64,000 bases of DNA from Comamonas sp. lk (lineage in GTDB: Bacteria > Pseudomonadota > Gammaproteobacteria > Burkholderiales > Burkholderiaceae_C): the NCBI GenBank assembly GCA_945860595.1, contig CAMAQV010000010.1, positions 1 through 64,000 on the forward strand, in the 5' to 3' direction. Under the pieces are notes generated by a model. That model searched no databases, was not told the origin of the DNA, and saw only the letters and a program-made list of their open reading frames with translations. The position numbers and the translations under genes were made by a program. Below are positions 56,919 to 64,000 of the stretch, piece after piece (position 1 is the stretch's first letter; the number at the start of each line of letters is the position of its first letter).

Positions 56919-58022
56919 TTACGGCGCGATTTTGCCCTGCACGCCTTCGACCAAAAAATCCATGGCCAGAATCTGCGGGTCGCTCAAGGTCTGCCCAGCA
57001 GCGATCACCACGCGACCGGTGTTGTCGCGCACCGCGGCAGCGCCGGCCTGGAAAGCATGCAAGCGCCCGGCGGCGATGTCGCGCTGGCGGGCCAGCACCT
57101 CGTCCTGCACGCTCTTGGGTACCTTGCCACCAAAGCTGCCGACCTGCACCATGCCCTCTTTCACGCCGCCCCAGATAGTGCCGCTCTTCCAGCTACCGTC
57201 GAGCACTGCGCGGGCGCGGGATGTGTAATACGTGCCCCACTCGTGGGTGACCGCCAGGATTTGCGCATCGGGCGCGATGTGGCGCATATCCGAGTGGTAA
57301 GCGACGGCCCATTTGCCGCGCTCCTGCGCTGCGGCCATCACAGCGGTAGACGCGGTGTGAAACGCTAAAACGTCCGCGCCCTGGTTAAACAGCGTCATCG
57401 CAGCGTCGCGCTCGCGCGCCGGGTCAAACCAGGTGTTAAGCCAGATCAGCTTGACCGTGGCCTGCGGGTCAACCGCGCGCATGCCCAGCGTGAAGGCGTT
57501 AATGCCCTGCACCACCTCGGGAATCGGGAAGCCCGCCACATAGCCCGCCACATGCGTTTTGCTCATGCGCGCAGCGGCAATGCCCGCCAGATAACGCCCC
57601 TCGTAATAGCGGGCATTGGCGGCCGACACATTGGCTGCGGTCTTATAGCCGGTGATCGACTCGAAGCGCACACTGGGAAAATCCCGCGCCACTGCCAACG
57701 TAGGCTCCATATAGCCAAAGCTGGGCGTGAAGATCAGCGTGTTGCCCTGGCGCGCCAGGTCGCGGATCACGCGCTCGGCATCAGGGCCTTCGGCCACCGC
57801 TTCGACAAAACTGGTCTGCACCTTGTCGCCCAGCGCTTTTTGCACTGCCAAGCGGCCCAGCTCATGCTGGTGGACCCAGCCTGCGTCGGTTACCGGGGTG
57901 ACGTACACAAAAGCCGCTTTGAGTGGCGCGGTGGCGTCGGCGGTGGATCGGGCGCTGGCACAGCCCGCAAAAAAAGCCAGCAAACAAGCCGCCACGCGTG
58001 TGGCTGCGAGGTTTTTGTACAT
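56919..58022 (-). CDS. BMP-family ABC transporter substrate-binding lipoprotein
   Basis: A 367-residue PnrA/Med-type binding protein, a family that binds nucleosides or purines. A lipoprotein signal ends at Cys21 ([10 protein letters not shown]). The mature part begins '[20 protein letters not shown]' and contains '[20 protein letters not shown]', '[20 protein letters not shown]' and '[20 protein letters not shown]'. Shine-Dalgarno AGAGGA precedes the ATG. No permease or ATPase genes accompany it here, so its transporter must be elsewhere. A structured leader with terminator lies upstream. Ligand unknown. Confidence 0.88.
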   Translation of the reverse strand: MYKNLAATRVAACLLAFFAGCASARSTADATAPLKAAFVYVTPVTDAGWVHQHELGRLAVQKALGDKVQTSFVEAVAEGPDAERVIRDLARQGNTLIFTPSFGYMEPTLAVARDFPSVRFESITGYKTAANVSAANARYYEGRYLAGIAAARMSKTHVAGYVAGFPIPEVVQGINAFTLGMRAVDPQATVKLIWLNTWFDPARERDAAMTLFNQGADVLAFHTASTAVMAAAQERGKWAVAYHSDMRHIAPDAQILAVTHEWGTYYTSRARAVLDGSWKSGTIWGGVKEGMVQVGSFGGKVPKSVQDEVLARQRDIAAGRLHAFQAGAAAVRDNTGRVVIAAGQTLSDPQILAMDFLVEGVQGKIAP

Positions 58023-58049
58023 GGTAGTCCTCTACATGGCCCCGGAACA

Positions 58050-58081
58050 CACAAAGAAAAAGCCCGCCGGGGCGCGGGCTT
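58050..58081 (-). terminator. Intrinsic terminator in front of the BMP gene
   Basis: Minus strand: perfect 8-bp stem AAGCCCGC/GCGGGCTT with a 6-nt loop, followed by TTTTTCTTT. It lies 28-60 nt upstream of the BMP ATG, and no minus-strand gene ends before it, so it would act as an attenuator or is left over from a lost gene. Confidence 0.75.
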
Positions 58082-58084
58082 GAT

Positions 58085-58157
58085 GGATGCGATTTTAGTT
58101 GCCCGATAGAACGCGCTGCGGTGCTAGCATCCCGCCGCTCACGCGTTCGTGGCATCC
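58085..58157 (-). promoter_or_regulatory. Nested stem structure upstream of the BMP terminator, candidate cis-regulatory RNA
   Basis: Read on the minus strand, three nested helices form: GGATGC/GCATCC (58152-58157 with 58085-58090), GAACGCG/CGCGTTC (58142-58148 with 58109-58115) and GCGG/CCGC (58135-58138 with 58118-58121). An 18-nt asymmetric bulge separates the first two, and a TGCTAGCA palindrome lies in the apical loop. An aptamer followed directly by a terminator is riboswitch-like architecture. A TAAAAT in the bulge could instead be a promoter -10. Confidence 0.42.
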
Positions 58158-58181
58158 TCTTGTGAACCCTGACTTGTACCC

Positions 58182-59120
58182 ATGCTCCGCGAAACCGCCA
58201 CCGCTGTTACCAGCAAGCCCCCACCCGAGTGGCCAACCTGGGCCCTGATCGTGGGCATTTACGGCCTGTGGCTGGCCGCTCTGGCGTGGTACGCGGCGGA
58301 TGCTGGCTTGGCTCCACTGCTTCTTTTGACCGTGGTCTGTGCCTGGTACATGAGCCTGCAGCACGAACTGGTCCACGGCCACCCGACGCGCTTTGCGCGC
58401 CTGAACCGCTGGTTGGGCCTATTGCCCATGGCGGTCTGGTATCCCTTTGACATCTACCGCGACAGCCACCTGGCGCACCACCGCGATGAGCTGCTGACCT
58501 TTCCAGACGCCGACCCGGAAAGCAATTACACCGACCCGGTGGACTTTGACCGCGCCAGCGCGCCGCTGCGCGCGCTGCTGGTTGCGCAGCGCACGGCGCT
58601 GGGGCGTTTTTGCATCACCCCGGGCTTTACCATATTCAATCTGGTGCGGCCCATGCTGAGCGCTGCCTACTGGCGCAGCGGGGAGGGCATCTGGACCTGG
58701 GCCCAGCATCTGGGTCTGCTGGCGGCGTTACTGTGGGCGGTCGAGACAGCCACTGCCATGCCCGTCTGGCAGTATCTGCTCACCGGATACTGCGCCCTGG
58801 GTCTGGCGTGCATGCGCTCGCTCTACGAGCACCGCCCGGCCGAACGCCCTGCGCACCGCATTGTGGTCAATGAAGCCGGTTGGTTCTGGCGCCTGCTGTA
58901 CCTGAACAACAACTACCACGCGGTACACCACGCCCGCCCGGGCCTGGCCTGGTACGCCATTCCCGCCGCCTACGAGGCGGAGCGGGAGCGCTTCATCAAC
59001 GGAACCGGTGGCTTTTTGATACCCGGCTACAACCGCTTTTTCCTGCGCCACCTGCTCAAGCCGGTGGACGTGCCCGGCCAGGCCACACGCCATCTGCTGC
59101 CGTCGGACCGCAGCACATGA
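58182..59120 (+). CDS. Membrane fatty acid desaturase
   Basis: A 312-residue di-iron membrane desaturase/hydroxylase. Three histidine boxes are present: HELVHGH (residues 61-67), HLAHH (about 96) and NYHAVHH (about 244-250), with four to five hydrophobic segments ('WALIVGIYGLWLAALAWYAA', 'LLLLTVVCAWYMSL'). Substrate (acyl lipid or other) cannot be assigned. Its stop overlaps the next gene's ATG by 4 bp (ATGA), so the two are co-translated. Confidence 0.87.
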   Translation: MLRETATAVTSKPPPEWPTWALIVGIYGLWLAALAWYAADAGLAPLLLLTVVCAWYMSLQHELVHGHPTRFARLNRWLGLLPMAVWYPFDIYRDSHLAHHRDELLTFPDADPESNYTDPVDFDRASAPLRALLVAQRTALGRFCITPGFTIFNLVRPMLSAAYWRSGEGIWTWAQHLGLLAALLWAVETATAMPVWQYLLTGYCALGLACMRSLYEHRPAERPAHRIVVNEAGWFWRLLYLNNNYHAVHHARPGLAWYAIPAAYEAERERFINGTGGFLIPGYNRFFLRHLLKPVDVPGQATRHLLPSDRST

Positions 59121-59926
59121 GTGCGCCGCGCAGCGTGGCGCTGCCGATGTACCTCAGCAACCGGCAGGCCCTGCAATCGGTGTGGGCGCTGCTGGCGCGC
59201 CGACTGGAGCACGCCGGTGTCCGCAGCCTTCCCAATGCGCTGGACTGGCCGCAGGATTACCTTGCCCACTGGCGCAACCCGCGACTGTTGTTGAGCCAAA
59301 CCTGTGGCTACCCGCTTACCCACGCGCTGGCTGGGGCGGTGCAGCTCATCGGGCTGTTCACCTACACGGTACCAGGTAGCGAAGGCATTTTTTGCCGCAG
59401 CCAGCTGGTGGCGCGCCAGGAACATGCGGGGCGTGCGCTGGCGGACTTTCGCGGCCTGCGCGCAGCCTTCAATTCGGAGGATTCGCAGTCCGGCTACAAC
59501 GCCTTGCGCGCTGCCTTTGCGCCGCTGGCCCTGAAAGGCCGCTTTTTTGCTGAAGTGGTGGAAACCGGCAGCCACGCGGCGTCGCTGGCTGCGGTGCAGC
59601 ACGACCGCGCTGATCTGGCTGCGATTGACTGCGTGACCTATGCCGGGCTGGAGCGCGACACCCCGCAAGCCCTGGCAGATGTGTGCATCATCGGCCAGAC
59701 GCAGCCCTACCCCGGTTTGCCACTGGTGACGGGACGGGACACCAGCGCAAGCGAGCTGCTTGCTGTGCAAGCCGCGCTGGCCGCATTGGTGCGCGATGCT
59801 GCGGCGGCCCCGGCTCTCCATGCTTTGGGTATCAAAGGCTTCGAAACCCTGACCCTCGCACGCTACCAGGTCTGCGTGGATATGCGCCTGCAGGCTGCGG
59901 CTTTGGGCTACCCCGAATTGGCCTGA
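59117..59926 (+). CDS. PhnD-like periplasmic-binding-fold protein without signal peptide
   Basis: 269 residues resembling phosphate/phosphite/phosphonate binding proteins (PhnD superfamily): 'LPMYLSNRQALQSVWALLAR', 'LLLSQTCGYPLTHALAGAVQ', 'AAFNSEDSQSGYNALRAAFA' and 'AVQHDRADLAAIDCVTYAGL'. No signal peptide or lipobox precedes the domain, so it is probably cytoplasmic, as a ligand sensor or orphan. Coupled by ATGA to the desaturase. No transporter partners are present. Confidence 0.75.
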   Translation: MSAPRSVALPMYLSNRQALQSVWALLARRLEHAGVRSLPNALDWPQDYLAHWRNPRLLLSQTCGYPLTHALAGAVQLIGLFTYTVPGSEGIFCRSQLVARQEHAGRALADFRGLRAAFNSEDSQSGYNALRAAFAPLALKGRFFAEVVETGSHAASLAAVQHDRADLAAIDCVTYAGLERDTPQALADVCIIGQTQPYPGLPLVTGRDTSASELLAVQAALAALVRDAAAAPALHALGIKGFETLTLARYQVCVDMRLQAAALGYPELA

Positions 59927-59948
59927 GCAATCGGCTGATAACGCTGCG

Positions 59949-60986
59949 CTAGCAGGTGCCAAAGCCGATATCAGCGCGCTTCAAAAACCGCCGGTAAGCC
60001 GCCGAGGCCTTGTCGGCTGCGGTGTGCAGCTCCGCGCGCGGATCAAGCGGCAGGCAGCGCGGGGTTTGCGACTCCAGTACCGGTTGGTCTTGCACGAAGA
60101 TGGTGTTCTGAAACGCCTGCAACACCGCATCAGGCGAATCAAAGTCAGCCACGGCCAGACGGAACCAGACCCGGCTGCTCTGCGCCGTCACCGGACAAAT
60201 CATGAGCGCAATCGACTCACGCCATGCCGCCAGCGCCGTGGTCCCCGGCGGGGGCACCTTGGTCAGCACGGCGGCAAAAGGCGCTGTGACCTCGTAGCGG
60301 TACTCCACCATCGCGCCCTGTGTGGAATGCAGATTGGACTGCGGTTGCCAGGCCCGGCAGTTGGTGGCGACCAGGCCGGTGGCGGTCTGCTGGACGTCGT
60401 AGTTGTCCACCGCGCTGCGACCGCGTTCGCCCAGCCAGCCTTCGTGCACAAAGCTGAAGTGCGCCATATCCAAGAAGTTTTCGACGATGCGCGGTGCGCT
60501 GGTCGCCACGTCATAGGGCCCACAGTTGACGGTGCGTAAACCCACATCGCTTTCAGCAGCGAACAGCGGCAGACTGTGCGGCCCTTCAAGTAGACGGACC
60601 CAGATCAGGCCATAGGCCTCCTGCACGGCAAAAACCTGTGCGCTGTGGCCCGCCGGTGGCACAAAGTCTGGCAGTGCCGGTACCTGCACACAGCGCCCCG
60701 TATCCGCAAAACGCCAGCCGTGGTAGGGGCACTCCAGCTGCCCTGCGCAGACCCGGCCCAAGGAGAGGCGCGCCCCCCGATGCGGGCAGCGATCGGCCCA
60801 AGCATGGGGCAGGCCATGCGCGTCACGCCACAACACCAGCGCCTGATCAAGCACCTGCACCGCGTAGGGCGCATCGCGCAGCGCCGCACTGTCCAGTACC
60901 GGATGCCAGTACGACGCCGTGGCATCCGCAGGCCGCGGTTCAGCGCCAGCCTGGGGCGGAGTCTGGATTTTTGATGGGTCAGCCAT
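59949..60986 (-). CDS. Rieske non-heme iron oxygenase, alpha subunit
   Basis: A 345-residue VanA-type monooxygenase/demethylase component. The Rieske 2Fe-2S motif is CPHRG with 'CPYHGWRF' 16 residues later (about residues 65-90). The catalytic iron site is 'VENFLDMAHFSFVHEGWLG', where the two His and preceding Asp are conserved. It needs a separate reductase, which is not in the window. The ATG at 60986 (MADPSKIQTPPQ) is preferred over the track's TTG. Substrate unknown. Confidence 0.88.
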   Translation of the reverse strand: MADPSKIQTPPQAGAEPRPADATASYWHPVLDSAALRDAPYAVQVLDQALVLWRDAHGLPHAWADRCPHRGARLSLGRVCAGQLECPYHGWRFADTGRCVQVPALPDFVPPAGHSAQVFAVQEAYGLIWVRLLEGPHSLPLFAAESDVGLRTVNCGPYDVATSAPRIVENFLDMAHFSFVHEGWLGERGRSAVDNYDVQQTATGLVATNCRAWQPQSNLHSTQGAMVEYRYEVTAPFAAVLTKVPPPGTTALAAWRESIALMICPVTAQSSRVWFRLAVADFDSPDAVLQAFQNTIFVQDQPVLESQTPRCLPLDPRAELHTAADKASAAYRRFLKRADIGFGTC

Positions 60987-61028
60987 TGCGATACGGATGT
61001 GACAGCCCCGCTTATACAAAACCGCGCA

Positions 61029-63332
61029 TCACGCGGCGTCCACCACCACCGGGCGCGCCAACCGCAAGGCATTGAGCACCACCAAGAGCGAGCTCAAAGC
61101 CATGCCCAAACCGGCCAGCCAGGGCGATACATAGCCCATCACGGCAGCGGGTACGCAGGCCGCGTTGTAGGCCAAAGCCCACCACAGGTTTTGCCGCACG
61201 ATGGCCATGGTGCGTTGCGCCAGTTGCTGGGTACGCAGCACCGCCTCCAGGCTCTGGCCCAGCACCACAAAGTCCGCGTGGACCTGGGACACTGCCACGG
61301 TTGCCGAGAAGGCAAACGACACCGCCGCTGCCGCCAGAGCCGGGGTGTCGTTGAGCCCGTCACCCACCATGGCCACTACGCGGCCCTGCGTTTGCAGTGC
61401 CTGCAAGTCAGCCAGCTTGTCAGCCGGGCTGCAGTCACCCCGCGCTACTGCAATACCCACGGCCTGTGCGATACCCGCTACCGATGTGCTGCGGTCACCC
61501 GATAACAGCTGCACCTGTATGCCCTGGGCCTGCAAGGCCGCAACCACGTTCGCAGCGCCCGGGCGCAGTGCCTCACCCAGCACAAAGGTCGCCAGCCAGC
61601 CTTGCGCGTCGCGCACATAGACCCGAACACCCTCTGCCGTGACGGGATCGGCTTGCACAGCATCCACGCCGCACCAGGCCGCAGACCCCAGGCGAAGCGG
61701 GCCCAGTTGGCGCGGCGATTGCCCGGACGCCTTCTCCCACAGGACGCCCTCCACGCCTTGGCCTGCGGTCTCTTTGACCGACAAACAGCGCAGAAGCGTG
61801 CCCGGCGTGGCCTGTACCTGCGCGCGTACCAGCGAGCGCGACGCCGGGTGCAGGGAATGCTGGGCCAAAGCGCACGCCACCGCCAGCGCCGCCTGCGCGT
61901 CCACACCCTCGCGGCAGTGGGTGGCGACCAGCGCCAGACTGTCGCCGGTCAAGGTGCCCGTTTTGTCAAACACAAAAGTATCGACCCGGGCCAGCGCTTC
62001 GATGGCACCCAGCTTGCGCACCAGCACGCCGGCACGCGCCAGCGCCCCCGCAGCGGCCAGCATGGCGGTGGGCGTGGCCAGGGACAGGGCGCAGGGGCAG
62101 GTGACCACCAAAATCGCTACCGCCGTCATCACGCCGCGCTGCGGGTCTACCGTCCACCACCACGCGCCAGCACCGGCTGCCAGTAATAAAACGATGGCCA
62201 AAAAAGGACGGGCAATCCGGTCAGCCAGCGCCGCAATATCGGGCTTGGTGGTGGAGGCCGCCACCATCAGCGCAGCAATTTCGGCATAGCGGGTACCGCC
62301 GCCCACTTGCGTCACGCGGCAGACCACGGTACCGCTGAGGTTGTTGCTGCCCGCCAGCACGCTGTCGCCCACAGCGCGCAGCAGCGGGCGCGATTCGCCG
62401 CTGAGCAGGGCTTCATCCACCTCGGTGCTGCCGGACTCGATCACGGCGTCGGCGGCGAACACCTCGCCCGCGCGCACCCGCATGCGGTCGCCCACCGCCA
62501 GCCACCGTGCGGCAACGCGCTCGGTCTTGTCCTCGGGCAAACAGCGCTCCACGCTGTGCGGCATGCGGTTGATCAAGGCCTCCAGCGCCCCCGCTGTGCG
62601 GTCGCGCAAGCGCAGCTCCAGGGCACGGCCACTGAGCAGAAAAAACACAAACATGGTGAGCGAATCAAAGTACACCGTTGCGCCAAACAGGCTTGCGCGG
62701 TCAAACGTGCCCCAGCTGCTGGTCACAAAGGTGATCGCAATGCCAATGGCCACCGGCACGTCCATGCCGATGCGGCGGGCCCGCAGGTCACGCCAGGCAC
62801 TGGCAAAGTAGGGGCTGCAGGAAAACACCAGCACTGGCAGCGTCAGCACCCAGGACGCCCAGCGCAACAGCTGCTCCATCTCCGGTGTGACGTCTCCCGC
62901 AGGCGAAAAATAGGCCGGGTAGGCGTACATCATGACCTGCATGCTGCACAAGCCGGCCACGGCCCAACGCCACAAGGCCAGGCGCTTTTCGCGTTTGCGT
63001 GCTGCGACCGCGTGCACGTCGAGCGCGGGCAGCACGCCGTAACCCGCCTGCTGGATGGCGGCCATCCAGGCCGAGGGGGCGGCGGTGCCCTGCTGCCAGC
63101 GCACGGCCGCGCGGTGGCTGGCCGAACTGACCTGCGCCGACAGCACGCCAGGACTGCGCAGCAAGGCGGCTTCCACGGTGCCGGCGCAATTGGCGCAGTG
63201 CATGCCTTCGATCACCACGCTGGATTCCCACACAGCAGGCGCTTGCGCCGTGGCCGGGCTGAGGGCCACACTGAAGCCTCCCCATTCGGCAGGGTCATCC
63301 AGAAGTGCGAGGTCAGAATCAGCAAGGGCCAT
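61029..63332 (-). CDS. ccoI: Copper-translocating P1B-type ATPase, CcoI/FixI-like
   Basis: A 767-residue copper ATPase. The N-terminal heavy-metal domain has GMHCANC (Cys46, Cys49). 'MQVMMYAYPAYFSPAGDV' and 'DLRARRIGMDVPVAIGI' are typical of CcoI of betaproteobacteria. The membrane metal site is CPC in 'VVTCPCALSLATP' (about 411), phosphorylation site DKTGTLTGD (about 455), HP motif in 'AQHSLHPASRSL', and hinge 'MVGDGLNDTPAL' (about 660). CcoI delivers copper for cbb3 oxidase assembly, but ccoS and ccoNOQP are not adjacent, so a CopA-like export role remains possible. Confidence 0.85.
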   Translation of the reverse strand: MALADSDLALLDDPAEWGGFSVALSPATAQAPAVWESSVVIEGMHCANCAGTVEAALLRSPGVLSAQVSSASHRAAVRWQQGTAAPSAWMAAIQQAGYGVLPALDVHAVAARKREKRLALWRWAVAGLCSMQVMMYAYPAYFSPAGDVTPEMEQLLRWASWVLTLPVLVFSCSPYFASAWRDLRARRIGMDVPVAIGIAITFVTSSWGTFDRASLFGATVYFDSLTMFVFFLLSGRALELRLRDRTAGALEALINRMPHSVERCLPEDKTERVAARWLAVGDRMRVRAGEVFAADAVIESGSTEVDEALLSGESRPLLRAVGDSVLAGSNNLSGTVVCRVTQVGGGTRYAEIAALMVAASTTKPDIAALADRIARPFLAIVLLLAAGAGAWWWTVDPQRGVMTAVAILVVTCPCALSLATPTAMLAAAGALARAGVLVRKLGAIEALARVDTFVFDKTGTLTGDSLALVATHCREGVDAQAALAVACALAQHSLHPASRSLVRAQVQATPGTLLRCLSVKETAGQGVEGVLWEKASGQSPRQLGPLRLGSAAWCGVDAVQADPVTAEGVRVYVRDAQGWLATFVLGEALRPGAANVVAALQAQGIQVQLLSGDRSTSVAGIAQAVGIAVARGDCSPADKLADLQALQTQGRVVAMVGDGLNDTPALAAAAVSFAFSATVAVSQVHADFVVLGQSLEAVLRTQQLAQRTMAIVRQNLWWALAYNAACVPAAVMGYVSPWLAGLGMALSSLLVVLNALRLARPVVVDAA

Positions 63333-63392
63333 GGAATGGAGCTTACGCTTTTCACACGCAAAAAATCGCCCCGGACCCGCGCTGCACAGCCG

Positions 63393-64000
63393 CTAGGCTT
63401 TGATGTGCTCTGAAATCCAGCGCAGCAGGTCGATCCACATCTGCCGGGTCTCGGCTTCCCCCGGTGCATGGGTGGCGCTGGGCAGTTCAATGGTCACCAC
63501 CGGCATGCCCTGCTGGATGCCGCCGTAATTGCCCAGACTGCCGGGGAAGATGCCGACCTGGTCCAGATACAGCCGCCCCAGCTTGGGCGGCGGGGTGCTG
63601 GGCCCGTCGTAATCCAGCAGGCCGTAGGGGGCATGGATGCTGACGATCAAATGCGGCTTGAACTCGCGCATTTGCGCGTTGAGATAGCGCGATTCCGGCT
63701 CCGACAGCGGGTACGGGCCGGGCCAGCGGCGGGGATCGCGCCGGGTGCGCTGCTCCCAGTAGTACGCCGCTTCGCGTTTCCAGTTGGGGGTGGGAAAATT
63801 GCGGTTCAGGTCCACACCTTGGGCGTTGGTACGCCGCGCGGGTTTGGCAAATACACCGTCCGGATTCAGCATCGGGATGAAGCGCCATTGCACATTCGAA
63901 CTGGTGGTCTGGGCCTGCTCAATCCACTGCAGGGCCAGCGCGCTGGAGGACAACTCGTCGCCGTGCATGGCAGCGACGACCATGACCCGCACCACAGCGT
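63393..64000 (-). CDS. M14-family zinc carboxypeptidase, C-terminal part
   Basis: The gene is cut by the right edge, leaving about 202 codons. Zinc ligands HGDE ('VVAAMHGDELSSSALALQWI') and His in 'LIVSIHAPYGLLDYD', and the catalytic Glu in 'MPVVTIELPSATHAPG', are present, with 'LNPDGVFAKPARRTNAQGVD' and 'NRNFPTPNWKRE' between. This resembles murein tripeptide amidase MpaA and relatives that trim gamma-D-Glu-DAP peptides. The GTG given as start by the track is not the real start, since the frame continues out of the window. Confidence 0.85.
   Translation of the reverse strand, partial: AVVRVMVVAAMHGDELSSSALALQWIEQAQTTSSNVQWRFIPMLNPDGVFAKPARRTNAQGVDLNRNFPTPNWKREAAYYWEQRTRRDPRRWPGPYPLSEPESRYLNAQMREFKPHLIVSIHAPYGLLDYDGPSTPPPKLGRLYLDQVGIFPGSLGNYGGIQQGMPVVTIELPSATHAPGEAETRQMWIDLLRWISEHIKA

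Overview
The window is about 62-65% GC by eye, densely coded and ordinary chromosome. Gene content and order point to a betaproteobacterium of the Burkholderiales, most likely Comamonadaceae (Rhodoferax/Polaromonas/Acidovorax relatives). The pointers are a three-gene pntA/pntAB/pntB set, a gspG-H-I-J-K-L-M-N-D-E-F block, a single-ORF MurE-MurF fusion in the dcw cluster, a cysteine-poor DksA with an Ala/Lys/Pro-rich extension, and many genes whose ATG follows a TANAAT-like -10 box by 6-7 nt. I see no tRNA, rRNA, CRISPR array, insertion sequence or prophage.

Layout. 1-2181 (minus): proton-translocating transhydrogenase pntA-pntAB-pntB, running off the left edge. 2274-12687: type II secretion genes, with gspC divergent from gspGHIJKLM-(gspN stub)-DEF. 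12693-17576: nudJ-like Nudix, mnmA, pyk, an in-frame-shrunken remnant of a dimethylglycine-dehydrogenase-like oxidoreductase, and a CobW-family metallochaperone. 17848-19190: extended dksA and a small hypothetical ORF. 19180-26528 (minus): a polyol uptake and oxidation operon, smoEFGK-dalD-smoS-araC, with an internal terminator after the binding-protein gene and a candidate AraC operator upstream. 26529-27056: AT-rich non-coding region between the divergent polyol and dcw units.

27057-45275 is the complete division and cell wall cluster: mraZ-rsmH-ftsL-ftsI-murEF-mraY-murD-ftsW-murG-murC-ddl-ftsQ-ftsA-ftsZ-lpxC. Most junctions are ATGA or TGATG overlaps, so the steps from UDP-MurNAc to lipid II and the divisome core are translationally coupled. 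45298-50964 holds a tiny membrane protein, ruvC, mtgA, a TonB-like protein and an RNase R-type nuclease (the last four on minus), then divergent rodA. 50998-56895: tldD, a CBS-domain membrane protein, apaH, a RhlE-type helicase with a 5' leader made of two perfect hairpins, and dcd.

56919-64000: a BMP-type lipoprotein binding protein with a structured leader and terminator in front of it, a membrane fatty-acid desaturase coupled to a signal-less PhnD-like protein, a Rieske oxygenase, a CcoI-like copper ATPase, and an M14 carboxypeptidase cut by the right edge.

The most interesting signals are the recurrent -10/N6/ATG arrangement suggesting leaderless mRNAs, the structured leader before the BMP gene, the oxygen-insensitive-looking extended DksA, the decayed oxidoreductase and the truncated gspN. 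All are read from sequence only; no database search was possible.
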